Of a stretch of 40,582 nucleotides of DNA, positions 34,601-40,582 are shown piece by piece. The stretch's first letter is position 1; each line of letters starts with the position of its first letter. The notes under the pieces are model-generated. The model did no database searches, was not told the DNA's origin, and saw nothing but the letters and a program-made list of their open reading frames with translations. Where the stretch lies: contig CAJUIM010000015.1 of NCBI GenBank assembly GCA_910586275.1, positions 1-40,582 on the forward strand. The letters are read 5' to 3'. The position numbers were made by a program, and so were the translations under genes. The stretch is from an uncultured Lachnospiraceae bacterium. GTDB lineage: Bacteria > Bacillota > Clostridia > Lachnospirales > Lachnospiraceae.

Positions 34601-34690
34601 GGCGTAGTAGGAGAAGAAGAGGGCACAAAGCCGCGGAAAGTATTGATGAGCATGGAGGAGTTTGAACAGCTGATTGAGGAAAGCGTCTAA
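31682..34690 (+). CDS. ftsK: DNA translocase FtsK/SpoIIIE
   Basis: This septal ATPase pumps chromosomal DNA through the closing division or sporulation septum. The 1002-residue protein has a short basic N-tail, four membrane helices within about residues 55-200, and a long charged linker. The motor has Walker A GSTGSGKS at 669-676 and Walker B IIIIVDELADLM. The gamma domain near the end (VFKIGFNRAARIMDQLCEAGVVG) reads polar DNA signals. The linker contains six near-identical 13-residue repeats at residues 391-468. GGGAGG precedes ATG 31682. Its position after tepA resembles that of spoIIIE in Bacillus; FtsK and SpoIIIE roles cannot be separated here. Confidence 0.96.
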   Translation: MASGQGSRNSTKKSTGKKGTSGRSPRGTSGKGKSTSAGRAVRRSEPMDVAIKHEVMLIAVFAMAVFLFLCNFGIVGVMGDIVSNVMFGILGLTSYVAPILFFLAVAFGISNKGNSIAVRKLVAAVILFLLIGMGCDLMTGAWSENSFYSAKALFERCSRDHNGGGLIGGTLAFLSYHFLSMVGTALLIIVLAVICLVIITEKSVMNGVRSRGQRVYERTREDAYNRRERAQKRREEQERLRRDREEERRIRKEAEEDEKILRMDKRVSGVMLDTTLTVKEEKESNAHLRDDIHEIVLTDLDESEIKEEEVMAERAGDEEMLPDLSQIHITSAYQAAEEETAEQMLPAESPEGSGPEVSSDRAGKNGYAAGYSYSETAFSGGTEQDGRVTAFSDVTEAAGQAMFYGDGAEAAGRAMPYGDVTEAAGRAMFYGDGAEAAGRAMPYAGRTEAAGRAMPYAGRTEAAGQGNASSDDGTEEMSPNGTERVRPAARPAVKEGMGDGKAQASWKAEAAVPKKYIFPSLNLLKKGAGSGNGDSAVQLKQTAIHLQKTLATFGVRVTITDISQGPTVTRYELQPEQGVKVSKIVGLADDIKLNLAATDIRIEAPIPGKAAVGIEVPNKENSVVALRELLESKEFRDFSSNLAFAVGKDIGGKTVVADIARMPHMLIAGSTGSGKSVCINTLIMSILYKAHPDDVKLIMVDPKVVELSVYNGIPHLMIPVVTDPKKAAAALHWGVAEMTERYKKFADFNVRDLKGYNKAVETMKERGEDAPAKMPQIIIIVDELADLMMVSPGEVEESICRLAQLARAAGIHLVIATQRPSVDVITGLIKANMPSRVAFAVSSSVDSRTILDMNGAEKLLGKGDMLFYPQGYPKPARVQGAFVSDSEVSDVVDFLKNQAIGNVYSEDVEAQIKTMGTASPQGGGSEGGNFDQYFAEAGKFIIEKDKASIGMLQRVFKIGFNRAARIMDQLCEAGVVGEEEGTKPRKVLMSMEEFEQLIEESV
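32852..33085 (+). repeat. Six in-frame 39-bp tandem repeats in the ftsK linker
   Basis: Units start at 32852, 32891, 32930, 32969, 33008 and 33047. They encode variants of YGDGAEAAGRAMP; the first starts FSDVTEAAG and the last ends AAGQGNA. Units 2 and 4 encode identical peptides, as do units 1 and 3 in part (DVTEAAG), giving an alternating pattern that suggests duplication of a 78-bp pair followed by copying of the YAGRTEAAG unit. Because each unit is 39 bp, gain or loss keeps the frame. Confidence 0.93.
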
Positions 34691-34732
34691 AGCCCCATTC
34701 CTTCAGACTAAGAAAGGAGCATGGTCGTTAAG

Positions 34733-36403
34733 ATGAAAGCAGATATTCAGATAGCACAGGAAGCAGTATTGGAACCGATCGTAAAAGTGGCGGAAAGCCT
34801 TGGGATGGAAGAGGACGATTTGGAACTGTACGGAAAATATAAGGCTAAGATTTCCGATGCCTATTGGAAGAAAATAAAAGAGAGGCCGGAGGGGAAATTA
34901 ATATTGGTGACGGCCATCAATCCGACGCCGGCAGGAGAGGGCAAAACTACGGTCAGCGTCGGGCTGGGGGAGGCATTTGGACGGCTGGGGAAAAAAGCCG
35001 TTCTGGCATTAAGGGAACCTTCTCTGGGACCCTGCTTCGGCATGAAAGGAGGAGCCGCGGGGGGCGGATATGCCCAAGTGGTGCCGATGGAAGACTTGAA
35101 CTTACATTTTACCGGCGATTTCCATGCAATCACTTCTGCAAATAATCTGTTGGCGGCAATGCTGGATAATCATATTCAGCAGGGAAATGAATTAGGCATT
35201 GACACAAGGCAGGTGGTCTGGAAAAGATGCTTGGATATGAATGACAGGGTTCTGCGCAACATTGTGGTTGGTTTAGGGAGCAAGGCGGACGGCACGGTGA
35301 GGGAGGATCATTTTGTCATTACCGTGGCTTCGGAAATCATGGCAGTGCTCTGTCTGGCCGAGGATATGGAGGATATGAAAGCACGGCTGGGCAGGATGGT
35401 AGTGGCATATACCCGAAAGGGGGAGCCGGTGACTGCCGCCGATTTGCAGGCAGTAGGAGCCATGGCGGCTTTGCTGAAGGATGCCTTGAAGCCTAATCTG
35501 GTTCAGACTCTGGAACATACGCCGGCTTTGGTTCACGGAGGGCCGTTTGCCAATATTGCCCATGGATGCAATTCGGTACGGGCTACGAAGGCGGCTTTGA
35601 AGATGGGAGATTACTGCATTACGGAGGCTGGGTTTGGTGCCGATCTGGGAGCCGAGAAGTTTTTTGACATTAAATGCCGTCTGGCGGGGCTGAAACCGGA
35701 TACCGTAGTCTTGGTGGCGACCATAAAAGCACTGAAGTATAACGGCGGCGCGGCGAAAGCGGATTTGAAGGAAGCAAATCCGGAAGCATTGCGGCAGGGC
35801 ATTGCAAATCTGGAAAAGCATATGGAGAATCTGCAGAAATATAAAGTGCCGGTAGTGGTTGCACTGAATTCTTTTGTTACCGATACCCAGGAAGAAGTTG
35901 CTTATGTCAGGGATTTCTGCAGGGAAAGAGGCTGTGAATTCGCATTGGCAAAAGTGTGGGAATATGGCGGGGAAGGCGGCATTGAACTGGCGGAGAAGGT
36001 AATGGAGACTCTGGAGACGAAGGAGAGCCATTTTGAGCCGCTTTATAAGGACGCGCTTACTTTAAAGGATAAGATAGAAACCGTGGCCGGAGAAATTTAC
36101 GGAGCCGGAACAGTCAGCTACACTTCTGCGGCCGACAGTCAGCTGAAAAGGCTGGAAGAACTGGGATTCGGGCATCTTCCGGTATGCATGGCAAAAACAC
36201 AGTATTCTCTGTCGGACAATCCGGAACTGCTGGGACGGCCGGAGCACTATACCATGCATGTAAGGGAAGCATATGTATCCGCAGGGGCAGGATTTGTGGT
36301 AGTGCTGACCGGAGCAGTAATGACAATGCCAGGACTGCCGAAGGAACCGGCGGCTTTGCGGATTGACGTGGACGGGAACGGGGTAATTAAGGGACTGTTT
36401 TAA
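34733..36403 (+). CDS. fhs: Formate-tetrahydrofolate ligase
   Basis: This enzyme makes 10-formyl-THF from formate, THF and ATP. The P-loop-like NPTPAGEGKTT lies at residues 63-73, followed by LREPSLGPCFGMKGGAAGGGYAQV and DLNLHFTGDFHAI, both family signatures. Start at ATG 34733 gives 556 residues, the canonical size, and the typical MKADIQIAQ opening. An ATG at 34721 lies only one base from the GGAG site and adds four residues. folD follows after 20 bp, so the pair supplies one-carbon units for purines and possibly for acetogenic or formate metabolism. Confidence 0.97.
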   Translation: MKADIQIAQEAVLEPIVKVAESLGMEEDDLELYGKYKAKISDAYWKKIKERPEGKLILVTAINPTPAGEGKTTVSVGLGEAFGRLGKKAVLALREPSLGPCFGMKGGAAGGGYAQVVPMEDLNLHFTGDFHAITSANNLLAAMLDNHIQQGNELGIDTRQVVWKRCLDMNDRVLRNIVVGLGSKADGTVREDHFVITVASEIMAVLCLAEDMEDMKARLGRMVVAYTRKGEPVTAADLQAVGAMAALLKDALKPNLVQTLEHTPALVHGGPFANIAHGCNSVRATKAALKMGDYCITEAGFGADLGAEKFFDIKCRLAGLKPDTVVLVATIKALKYNGGAAKADLKEANPEALRQGIANLEKHMENLQKYKVPVVVALNSFVTDTQEEVAYVRDFCRERGCEFALAKVWEYGGEGGIELAEKVMETLETKESHFEPLYKDALTLKDKIETVAGEIYGAGTVSYTSAADSQLKRLEELGFGHLPVCMAKTQYSLSDNPELLGRPEHYTMHVREAYVSAGAGFVVVLTGAVMTMPGLPKEPAALRIDVDGNGVIKGLF

Positions 36404-36423
36404 GAGAAGGGAAGGTACGGAAT

Positions 36424-37272
36424 ATGGCACATATAATTGACGGAAAAGCAATCTCTGCGCAGATAAAGGAAGAGTTGAAGGACAGGGTAACCCAAATGAA
36501 AGAGGAGGGCAGAGAATTGACCTTAGCAGTCATTCAGGTGGGCAGCGACCCGGCATCTGCCGTATATGTGGGCAATAAGAAAAAAGCATGCCAATCTGTG
36601 GGAATCCGCTCCCTTTCTTATGAATTGCCAGAGGAAACTACGGAGGAGAAGCTGCTTGGCCTGATAGAGGAACTGAACGGGAAAACGGATGTAAACGGGA
36701 TACTTGTGCAGCTTCCGCTGCCAAGGCATATCAATGAAGATAAAGTAATTAGTGCAATCCGTCCGGAAAAGGATGTGGACGGTTTCCATCCGCAGAACGT
36801 GGGAAAGCTTTGCATCGGCCAGCCAGGCTTTGTTTCCTGCACTCCGGCAGGCATTATACAGCTTCTGAAACGTTCCGGCATAGAAATAGCGGGAAAAGAA
36901 TGCGTGGTAGTGGGAAGAAGCAATATTGTGGGAAAACCTATGGCACTGCTGCTGCTTAGGGAAAACGGGACGGTTACGGTGGCTCATTCCAAAACGGAGG
37001 ATCTGAAATCCATATGCAGGCGGGCGGATATTCTTGTGGTGGCCGTAGGCAGGCCGAAAATGATCACTAGGGAGTATGTGAAAGAAGGGGCGACAGTCAT
37101 TGACGTGGGCATACACCGCATGGAGAACGGGAAACTCTGCGGCGATGTGGATTATGAGGACGTGGCACCTGTTTGCAGCGCAATTACGCCTGTTCCGGGC
37201 GGCGTGGGACCTATGACGATTGCAATGCTTATGAACAATTGTGTGGAATCGGTGGAACTTCAGGCAAAGTAG
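36424..37272 (+). CDS. folD: Methylene-THF dehydrogenase / methenyl-THF cyclohydrolase
   Basis: This bifunctional enzyme interconverts 5,10-methylene-, methenyl- and 10-formyl-THF. Diagnostic segments are YVGNKKKACQSVGI with the catalytic lysine, GILVQLPLPRHI, PEKDVDGFHPQNVGKL, VVGRSNIVGKPMALLLL for the NADP site, and the near-C-terminal ITPVPGGVGPMTIAML. The 282-residue length is standard. GGGAAGG precedes ATG 36424. It follows fhs by 20 bp and precedes the zinc-ribbon gene by 15 bp, so the three probably share one transcript. Confidence 0.97.
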   Translation: MAHIIDGKAISAQIKEELKDRVTQMKEEGRELTLAVIQVGSDPASAVYVGNKKKACQSVGIRSLSYELPEETTEEKLLGLIEELNGKTDVNGILVQLPLPRHINEDKVISAIRPEKDVDGFHPQNVGKLCIGQPGFVSCTPAGIIQLLKRSGIEIAGKECVVVGRSNIVGKPMALLLLRENGTVTVAHSKTEDLKSICRRADILVVAVGRPKMITREYVKEGATVIDVGIHRMENGKLCGDVDYEDVAPVCSAITPVPGGVGPMTIAMLMNNCVESVELQAK

Positions 37273-37287
37273 GAAAGGTAGTTAGTT

Positions 37288-38820
37288 ATGAAATGTCCAA
37301 AATGCGGATATGAACTGACGGAAGGTCATTTGTATTGCGACAACTGCGGGGAAGAGATACGGATTGTGCCGGATTTCGAGCCGGAGATTGAGCGGGAAAT
37401 GAATGAGACTTTGGCAACTTTGTTTGTGGAACTGGCAGAAGAGACGGCGCCTGTTTTGGCGGAAAATGGGGAAGAAACGGAACGGGCAAAGGGGTCAGAG
37501 GAAGAAGGGAACAAGGGTCGGATCAAAAAAATCGGAACGGGAATTCATAGGGAAAAAGGGGGAAAGGCTGGAACCGGCGACAGTGGGAGAAAGAAGCACG
37601 GCTGGATATTTGCCGCACTTTTTTTTCTGTTTCTGGCTACAATAGGGGCTGCCGCATGGGGAAATTATACTTACCGCAGGGCATATTCCGTAGAATATCA
37701 GCTGCAGGAGGCAGAAGCAGAGGCTGCCATGTCCAGATATGCCAAGGCCATTGCCTGGCTGGAAAGGGCGAATGAACTGGAGCCGGACAATGTGGATATA
37801 CTTTTCCGGATTGCATATTATTACAAAGCCCAAGGGAAGAAAGACATGGTTCTGGAAACTTTGGGACGGATTCTGCAGAAAACAGATGTTTACGGAGAAG
37901 GGGCGGAGGAGCGGGCTTATCAGGAAACCATTGAAGTCTATAAGGAAATGGGAGATTATCAGGCAATCAATCAATTGCTGGAGGAATGCGGAAGGGCAGA
38001 CATAGTGACAGAATTTCAGCAGTTTATGGCAAAGCCGCCCCAATTCAGCTATGAAGGTGGACGTTACAAAGAAGTGCTGCCCTTAAAGCTGAGTGCGAAC
38101 ACATCAGGGAAAATATATTATACTTTAGACGGAACTACGCCGAATGAACGCAGTGAGGTTTATACGGCACCAATTTTTCTGGAAATGGGTTCCCATATCG
38201 TGACGGCATATTTTGTGAATGATTACGGGATGGAGAGTGAAGTGGTATCCAACACTTATCATATTGAGATGCAGCCCCCGCCGGCACCTGAGGTTTCCGT
38301 TCCCAGCGGGGATTATGAGGATCCACATATGATTGAAGTGACTGTGCCGGAGGACTGCGTGGTATATTATACCTCGGACGGATCCGAGCCTACGATTGAC
38401 AGTCCCCGCTATATAACGGCAATTTCCATGCCTTTGGGGCAGTCTGTCTACAAGTTCATGGCAGTCAGCCCGGAAGGGGCCGCCAGTGAAATTGTGGAAT
38501 GCGCATACAATCTGGTTCTACATACGGATGTCACGGCGGACATGGCAGTGGCTAATGTCATACGCGCATTGATGAGGGCGGATGTGCTATTGGATGAAGA
38601 CGGAAAACTACGCGGAATGAGCGGGCGCAATGTATATAAGTATAATGCGGTAGTGCGGATTGCGGGAAGCGGCGATTATTATGTGATTTATGAATATTAT
38701 GAGGATGCTACGGGAATTCAGTCCAAGACGGAACGTATGTATGGGGTCAATATAGAGACAGGATTGGCATGCAGGATTACTTATGATGCAGACGGCAGAA
38801 TAGTGCTGATGGATATATAG
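37288..38820 (+). CDS. Zinc-ribbon, TPR and chitobiase-like repeat membrane protein
   Basis: The 510-residue protein starts with a zinc ribbon (Cys3, Cys6, Cys17, Cys20) and an acidic region. A single membrane helix lies at about residues 105-124. TPR-like helical repeats follow at about 135-245 (AMSRYAKAIAWLERANELEPDN). Two beta modules of the chitobiase/hexosaminidase C-terminal type come next, with YYTLDGTTPNERS at about 275-330 and YYTSDGSEPTIDS at about 345-410. A C-terminal domain of about 95 residues, ending in DGRIVLMDI, closes the protein. The ribbon would be cytoplasmic and the rest extracellular. It is not a hydrolase. AGGAAAGG precedes ATG 37288. Linkage to fhs-folD may be only operon convenience. 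Confidence 0.85.
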   Translation: MKCPKCGYELTEGHLYCDNCGEEIRIVPDFEPEIEREMNETLATLFVELAEETAPVLAENGEETERAKGSEEEGNKGRIKKIGTGIHREKGGKAGTGDSGRKKHGWIFAALFFLFLATIGAAAWGNYTYRRAYSVEYQLQEAEAEAAMSRYAKAIAWLERANELEPDNVDILFRIAYYYKAQGKKDMVLETLGRILQKTDVYGEGAEERAYQETIEVYKEMGDYQAINQLLEECGRADIVTEFQQFMAKPPQFSYEGGRYKEVLPLKLSANTSGKIYYTLDGTTPNERSEVYTAPIFLEMGSHIVTAYFVNDYGMESEVVSNTYHIEMQPPPAPEVSVPSGDYEDPHMIEVTVPEDCVVYYTSDGSEPTIDSPRYITAISMPLGQSVYKFMAVSPEGAASEIVECAYNLVLHTDVTADMAVANVIRALMRADVLLDEDGKLRGMSGRNVYKYNAVVRIAGSGDYYVIYEYYEDATGIQSKTERMYGVNIETGLACRITYDADGRIVLMDI

Positions 38821-38830
38821 GGGGAGGGAC

Positions 38831-38984
38831 GCGTTGGATATTATGTGATTGCCCTAAGGACCCGCTTTCGCTCGGCATCAAACGCAGCGGTACTAAGTTC
38901 GAAATCTGCCAATGGCAGATTTATACCTCACTAAGTACCGGCGTTTTCTGACGGTCCTTATGACAATCACATAATATCCAACGC
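38831..38984 (+). repeat. 154-bp hairpin element, copy 2 (complete)
   Basis: The element begins 10 bp after a stop codon. Outer arms 38831-38862 and 38953-38984 are inverted repeats matching at 30 of 32 positions. The inner part has AAACGC (38880-38885) pairing with GCGTTT (38941-38946), CGGTACT pairing with AGTACCG, and a perfect 9-bp tip hairpin AAATCTGCC-AAT-GGCAGATTT. Length and layout equal copy 3, and sequence changes in the stems are compensated. There is no coding frame. It could act in the 3' end of the preceding transcript or as a separate unit. Confidence 0.93.
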
Positions 38985-39021
38985 TGCGTATTGGCAGAGT
39001 CTGCGGTGTAACTTTATTTTT

Positions 39022-39100
39022 CTGGAGCGTGTTTAAAAATTGCTTTCCGGCAGATGTGTGTCACAAATCTCCCGGAAAGCAATTTTCAAACACGCTCCAG
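39022..39100. repeat. 79-bp near-perfect palindrome
   Basis: Arms at 39022-39050 and 39072-39100 match at 28 of 29 positions, and the centre AGATGTGTG-T-CACAAATCT continues the symmetry with one mismatch around T39061. The whole unit is nearly fully palindromic, like ERIC/REP-type intergenic repeats. A related half-unit lies at about 40362-40397. Confidence 0.9.
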
Positions 39101-39127
39101 TGCAGACGGCTTTTTATGCCGATATAT

Positions 39128-39226
39128 TTATTTACAGAAAGTGGGGTGCGGTATTGCGTTAATGATATTGTTCAGTACCGCAATCCATAACTGCTCATTC
39201 GTTGCCTGAAGAAGAGCAATATTCAT
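39128..39226 (-). CDS. Possible 32-residue small protein
   Basis: ATG 39226 follows AAAAGGA at a suitable distance and lies 32 bp after the lipoprotein stop codon on the same strand. The peptide starts MNIALLQATNEQLWIAVLNN and ends PHPTFCK; it is balanced in composition and could form an amphipathic helix. It may be a real small protein of the lipoprotein transcript, or the remnant of a larger gene. No family is recognised. Confidence 0.35.
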   Translation of the reverse strand: MNIALLQATNEQLWIAVLNNIINAIPHPTFCK

Positions 39227-39258
39227 TTTTTCCTTTTCTTATTCTTAAATTTGGAACA

Positions 39259-39921
39259 TTATAAATCTTTATCTGTCTGCAAATTATATGTGTATGGATA
39301 ATAGTTCTGTAAAGTATTAACGTCTATTTGCTTGCCTGCATAAGTTTGGAAAAAATTATCATAGTCCGGGTTACTCCATACAGAACCATTCTCAAAAACT
39401 ACTTCTTTTAGACAAAACAGCGAATATGCCACTTGATTAGCTTCTCCGCTTCCAACTTGAGGATAGTCTGTCATTTTTTCGCCGTCATATAATGACCAAC
39501 CTCCATTATAGTTTTCTGTTTGGCAAGGCAAAAGATTTACATTGTCTGTTCTGACAATATAATCATAACTACATTCAGTGCTGCTATCCAAAAAATTCCA
39601 ATACAATTTCAAAGGCACACCGTTAATATCATAAGCAAGCATACAATATTCCGTTTCAGTAATTGTATTGTCTGTATGATTTGTAAGTATATCATGGATA
39701 TAAGGAAAACCATTATCATAATATAAAATATCCGCACTTTCATGGACAATGGATTCCGTTTGTTCTGCATTTTCAGTCGATTGCTTTGCCTGCAATGTAC
39801 CATTGGAAATTATGGCAGATGCCAAAACGGAAGTGTTTTCATTATCCTTTTGCGAACAGCCAACCAATGCGCTTGCAAGCAGAAAACTCATACATATCAT
39901 TACTTTATTATACCGTTTCAT
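39259..39921 (-). CDS. Putative lipoprotein of unknown function
   Basis: The 220-residue product has a basic start, a hydrophobic core and the lipobox LVGC with Cys22 as the lipidated residue, so it should be attached to the outer face of the membrane. After a Ser/Thr/Gln-rich spacer to about residue 60 comes a beta-rich domain (DILTNHTDNTITETEYCMLAYDINGVPLKLYW), typical of extracellular domains found in clostridial lipoproteins; I cannot name it with certainty. AAAGGGG precedes the start. The gene is visibly richer in A/T than the rest of the window, opposes its neighbour and lies between inverted copies of the 154-bp element, all of which suggest transfer. Cargo protein of a mobile cassette is an inference. 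Confidence 0.85.
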   Translation of the reverse strand: MKRYNKVMICMSFLLASALVGCSQKDNENTSVLASAIISNGTLQAKQSTENAEQTESIVHESADILYYDNGFPYIHDILTNHTDNTITETEYCMLAYDINGVPLKLYWNFLDSSTECSYDYIVRTDNVNLLPCQTENYNGGWSLYDGEKMTDYPQVGSGEANQVAYSLFCLKEVVFENGSVWSNPDYDNFFQTYAGKQIDVNTLQNYYPYTYNLQTDKDL

Positions 39922-40180
39922 AAAAACCGCCCCTTTCTGAACAATGTTCGATCAAATCCCATACGGATATTTTACCACAAACATGCCACAATTTTATTAA
40001 ATTTTCCTGAATCTTTCTTTACTTTATTATTTACAAATCATAATCTGTCTAGCCCGTTCCCTCTATTCTGTGCTGCCCGTCCTCGTCTTGCGGCAGCTGA
40101 CCTATGGCTTTAGTTCTCTCTTTCTTTGGTAAATACAGTCTGAAGCAAGGATGACATTACGGAAATTTTGCCGACACACA
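39922..40180. other. A/T-rich spacer upstream of the lipoprotein gene
   Basis: Any promoter for the lipoprotein gene must lie here, but no good -35/-10 pair was found on the minus strand; a TAAAAT-like -10 is near 39970-39977. The palindrome GAACAATGTTC (about 39938-39948) overlaps the region just before the ribosome site and might be an operator. No coding frame is convincing. Confidence 0.4.
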
Positions 40181-40334
40181 GCACCGGAACTTATATCATT
40201 GTCATAGGGACCGTCGGAAAACGCCGGCACTTAGCGAGGTTTAACTCTGCCGCCGGCAGAGTTCGAGCTTAGTGCCGCTGCGTTTGACGCCGAGCGGAAG
40301 CGGGTCCCTAGGGCAATGATATAAGTTCCGGTGC
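40181..40334 (-). repeat. 154-bp hairpin element, copy 3 (complete, inverted)
   Basis: Outer arms 40181-40212 and 40303-40334 again match at 30 of 32 positions, with the two mismatches at the same element positions as in copy 2. The tip hairpin is AACTCTGCC-GGC-GGCAGAGTT on the minus strand. It has the same 154-bp length as copy 2 and the opposite orientation. Eight outer-arm and two inner-stem positions differ from copy 2 with matching changes on both strands of the stem. Confidence 0.93.
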
Positions 40335-40336
40335 GT

Positions 40337-40346
40337 CCCCCCCCCC
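40337..40346 (+). repeat. Run of ten C residues
   Basis: A homopolymer of ten C bases begins two bases after the end of copy 3 of the 154-bp element. It is outside any gene. Such tracts slip easily during replication, and the count may also be a sequencing error. Confidence 0.9.
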
Positions 40347-40361
40347 TCCAAATTAACGCAC

Positions 40362-40397
40362 ACCTGCCAGAAAGCAATCTTCAAACACGCTCCAAGA
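40362..40397 (-). repeat. Half copy of the 79-bp palindrome
   Basis: Read on the minus strand this is TTGGAGCGTGTTTGAAGATT and onward, matching the left arm of the 39022-39100 palindrome with a few changes and then stopping before the centre is completed. The other arm is missing. After it, to 40582, no gene or other feature could be supported. Confidence 0.75.
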
Positions 40398-40582
40398 CAA
40401 TGACATACAAACAATACTCTTTTCGGTAACAGCTCAGCCTGAATGTAATGTTGGGAGGCGGACGCCCGTGCGCGAGTTTTTTTAGCGGCCGGCAGCAGCG
40501 GAACTGCCTGTCCCGGTTTTCCGTGCGCTTTTTTCGGCTGGAGGTTTCTAAGCAGAATGAGAAAGTGTGTCACAAGCTACGG

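Noticed and set aside
38831..38984. Integron attC site
   Set aside because: The outer bases can be read as GTTRRRY and RYYYAAC, but in the wrong order, copy 3 does not preserve them, and no integrase is present.
39938..39948. LexA-type SOS box before the lipoprotein gene
   Set aside because: GAAC and GTTC are separated by three bases rather than the four of the Firmicute consensus.
1..40582. tRNA, rRNA, CRISPR arrays, prophage or insertion-sequence genes
   Set aside because: No tRNA-like cloverleaf, rRNA segment, regular spacer array, transposase, integrase or phage structural gene was recognised on either strand.

Overview
The window looks like a chromosomal segment from a Lachnospiraceae-type anaerobic clostridium (Bacillota). 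Supporting signs are the Firmicute-style GGAGG ribosome sites and TTGACA-17-TATAAT promoters, the rex gene next to a YdiF-like ABC-F gene, a Re-type citrate synthase beside NADP isocitrate dehydrogenase, a TepA-like ClpP homologue upstream of ftsK/spoIIIE, an fhs-folD pair, a class B sortase with a PKTGD-anchored BspA-like surface protein, and a tiny Cys/Gly-rich protein of a type common in this family. The genus cannot be fixed from the sequence alone.

Layout. 1-2722: the tail of a repeated hairpin element, then a promoter and leuS. 2723-4250: a long palindrome and three minus-strand genes (two overlapping unknown genes and a small high-cysteine protein). 4251-14635: a cell-surface locus with sortase B, a 1686-residue LRR/InlB-repeat protein ending in a sorting signal, a second LRR protein without one, and a signal-less subtilisin. 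14636-18214: a metabolic group (Re-citrate synthase/isopropylmalate-synthase-like enzyme, GntR/FCD regulator, NADP-isocitrate dehydrogenase), probably making 2-oxoglutarate for glutamate. 18316-21185: divergent ydiF-like ABC-F and rex genes sharing a compact promoter region. 21225-28972: a coiled-coil protein of unknown function, NAD(P)HX repair enzyme, alanine racemase, a MazF-like toxin with no antitoxin gene beside it, a CNNM/CorC membrane protein, YebC, and O-acetylhomoserine sulfhydrylase. 29004-38820: a polytopic membrane protein, TepA, a candidate structured RNA, FtsK with a 39-bp repeat array, fhs, folD and a zinc-ribbon/TPR/chitobiase-like membrane protein. 38821-40582: accessory DNA with almost no coding capacity apart from an A/T-rich lipoprotein gene and one very small candidate ORF.

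The most unusual signal is in the last region. Two 154-bp elements lie in inverted orientation at 38831-38984 and 40181-40334. Each has 32-bp terminal arms that are near-perfect inverted repeats of each other. The arms differ between the copies at eight positions, and every difference is mirrored on the opposite arm. Two further compensated changes lie in the inner stems. A divergent third copy enters the window at base 1 and also keeps its inner pairing. This pattern argues for selection on folded structure, as in an RNA or a hairpin-based mobile unit. I do not recognise it as a named family. The two full copies bracket the lipoprotein gene, the small ORF and a 79-bp near-perfect palindrome, so the region may be a cassette. 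Other intergenic palindromes occur after leuS and after the mazF-like gene.

All functional names come from reading motifs and family resemblance by eye. No database search, folding or alignment program was run.
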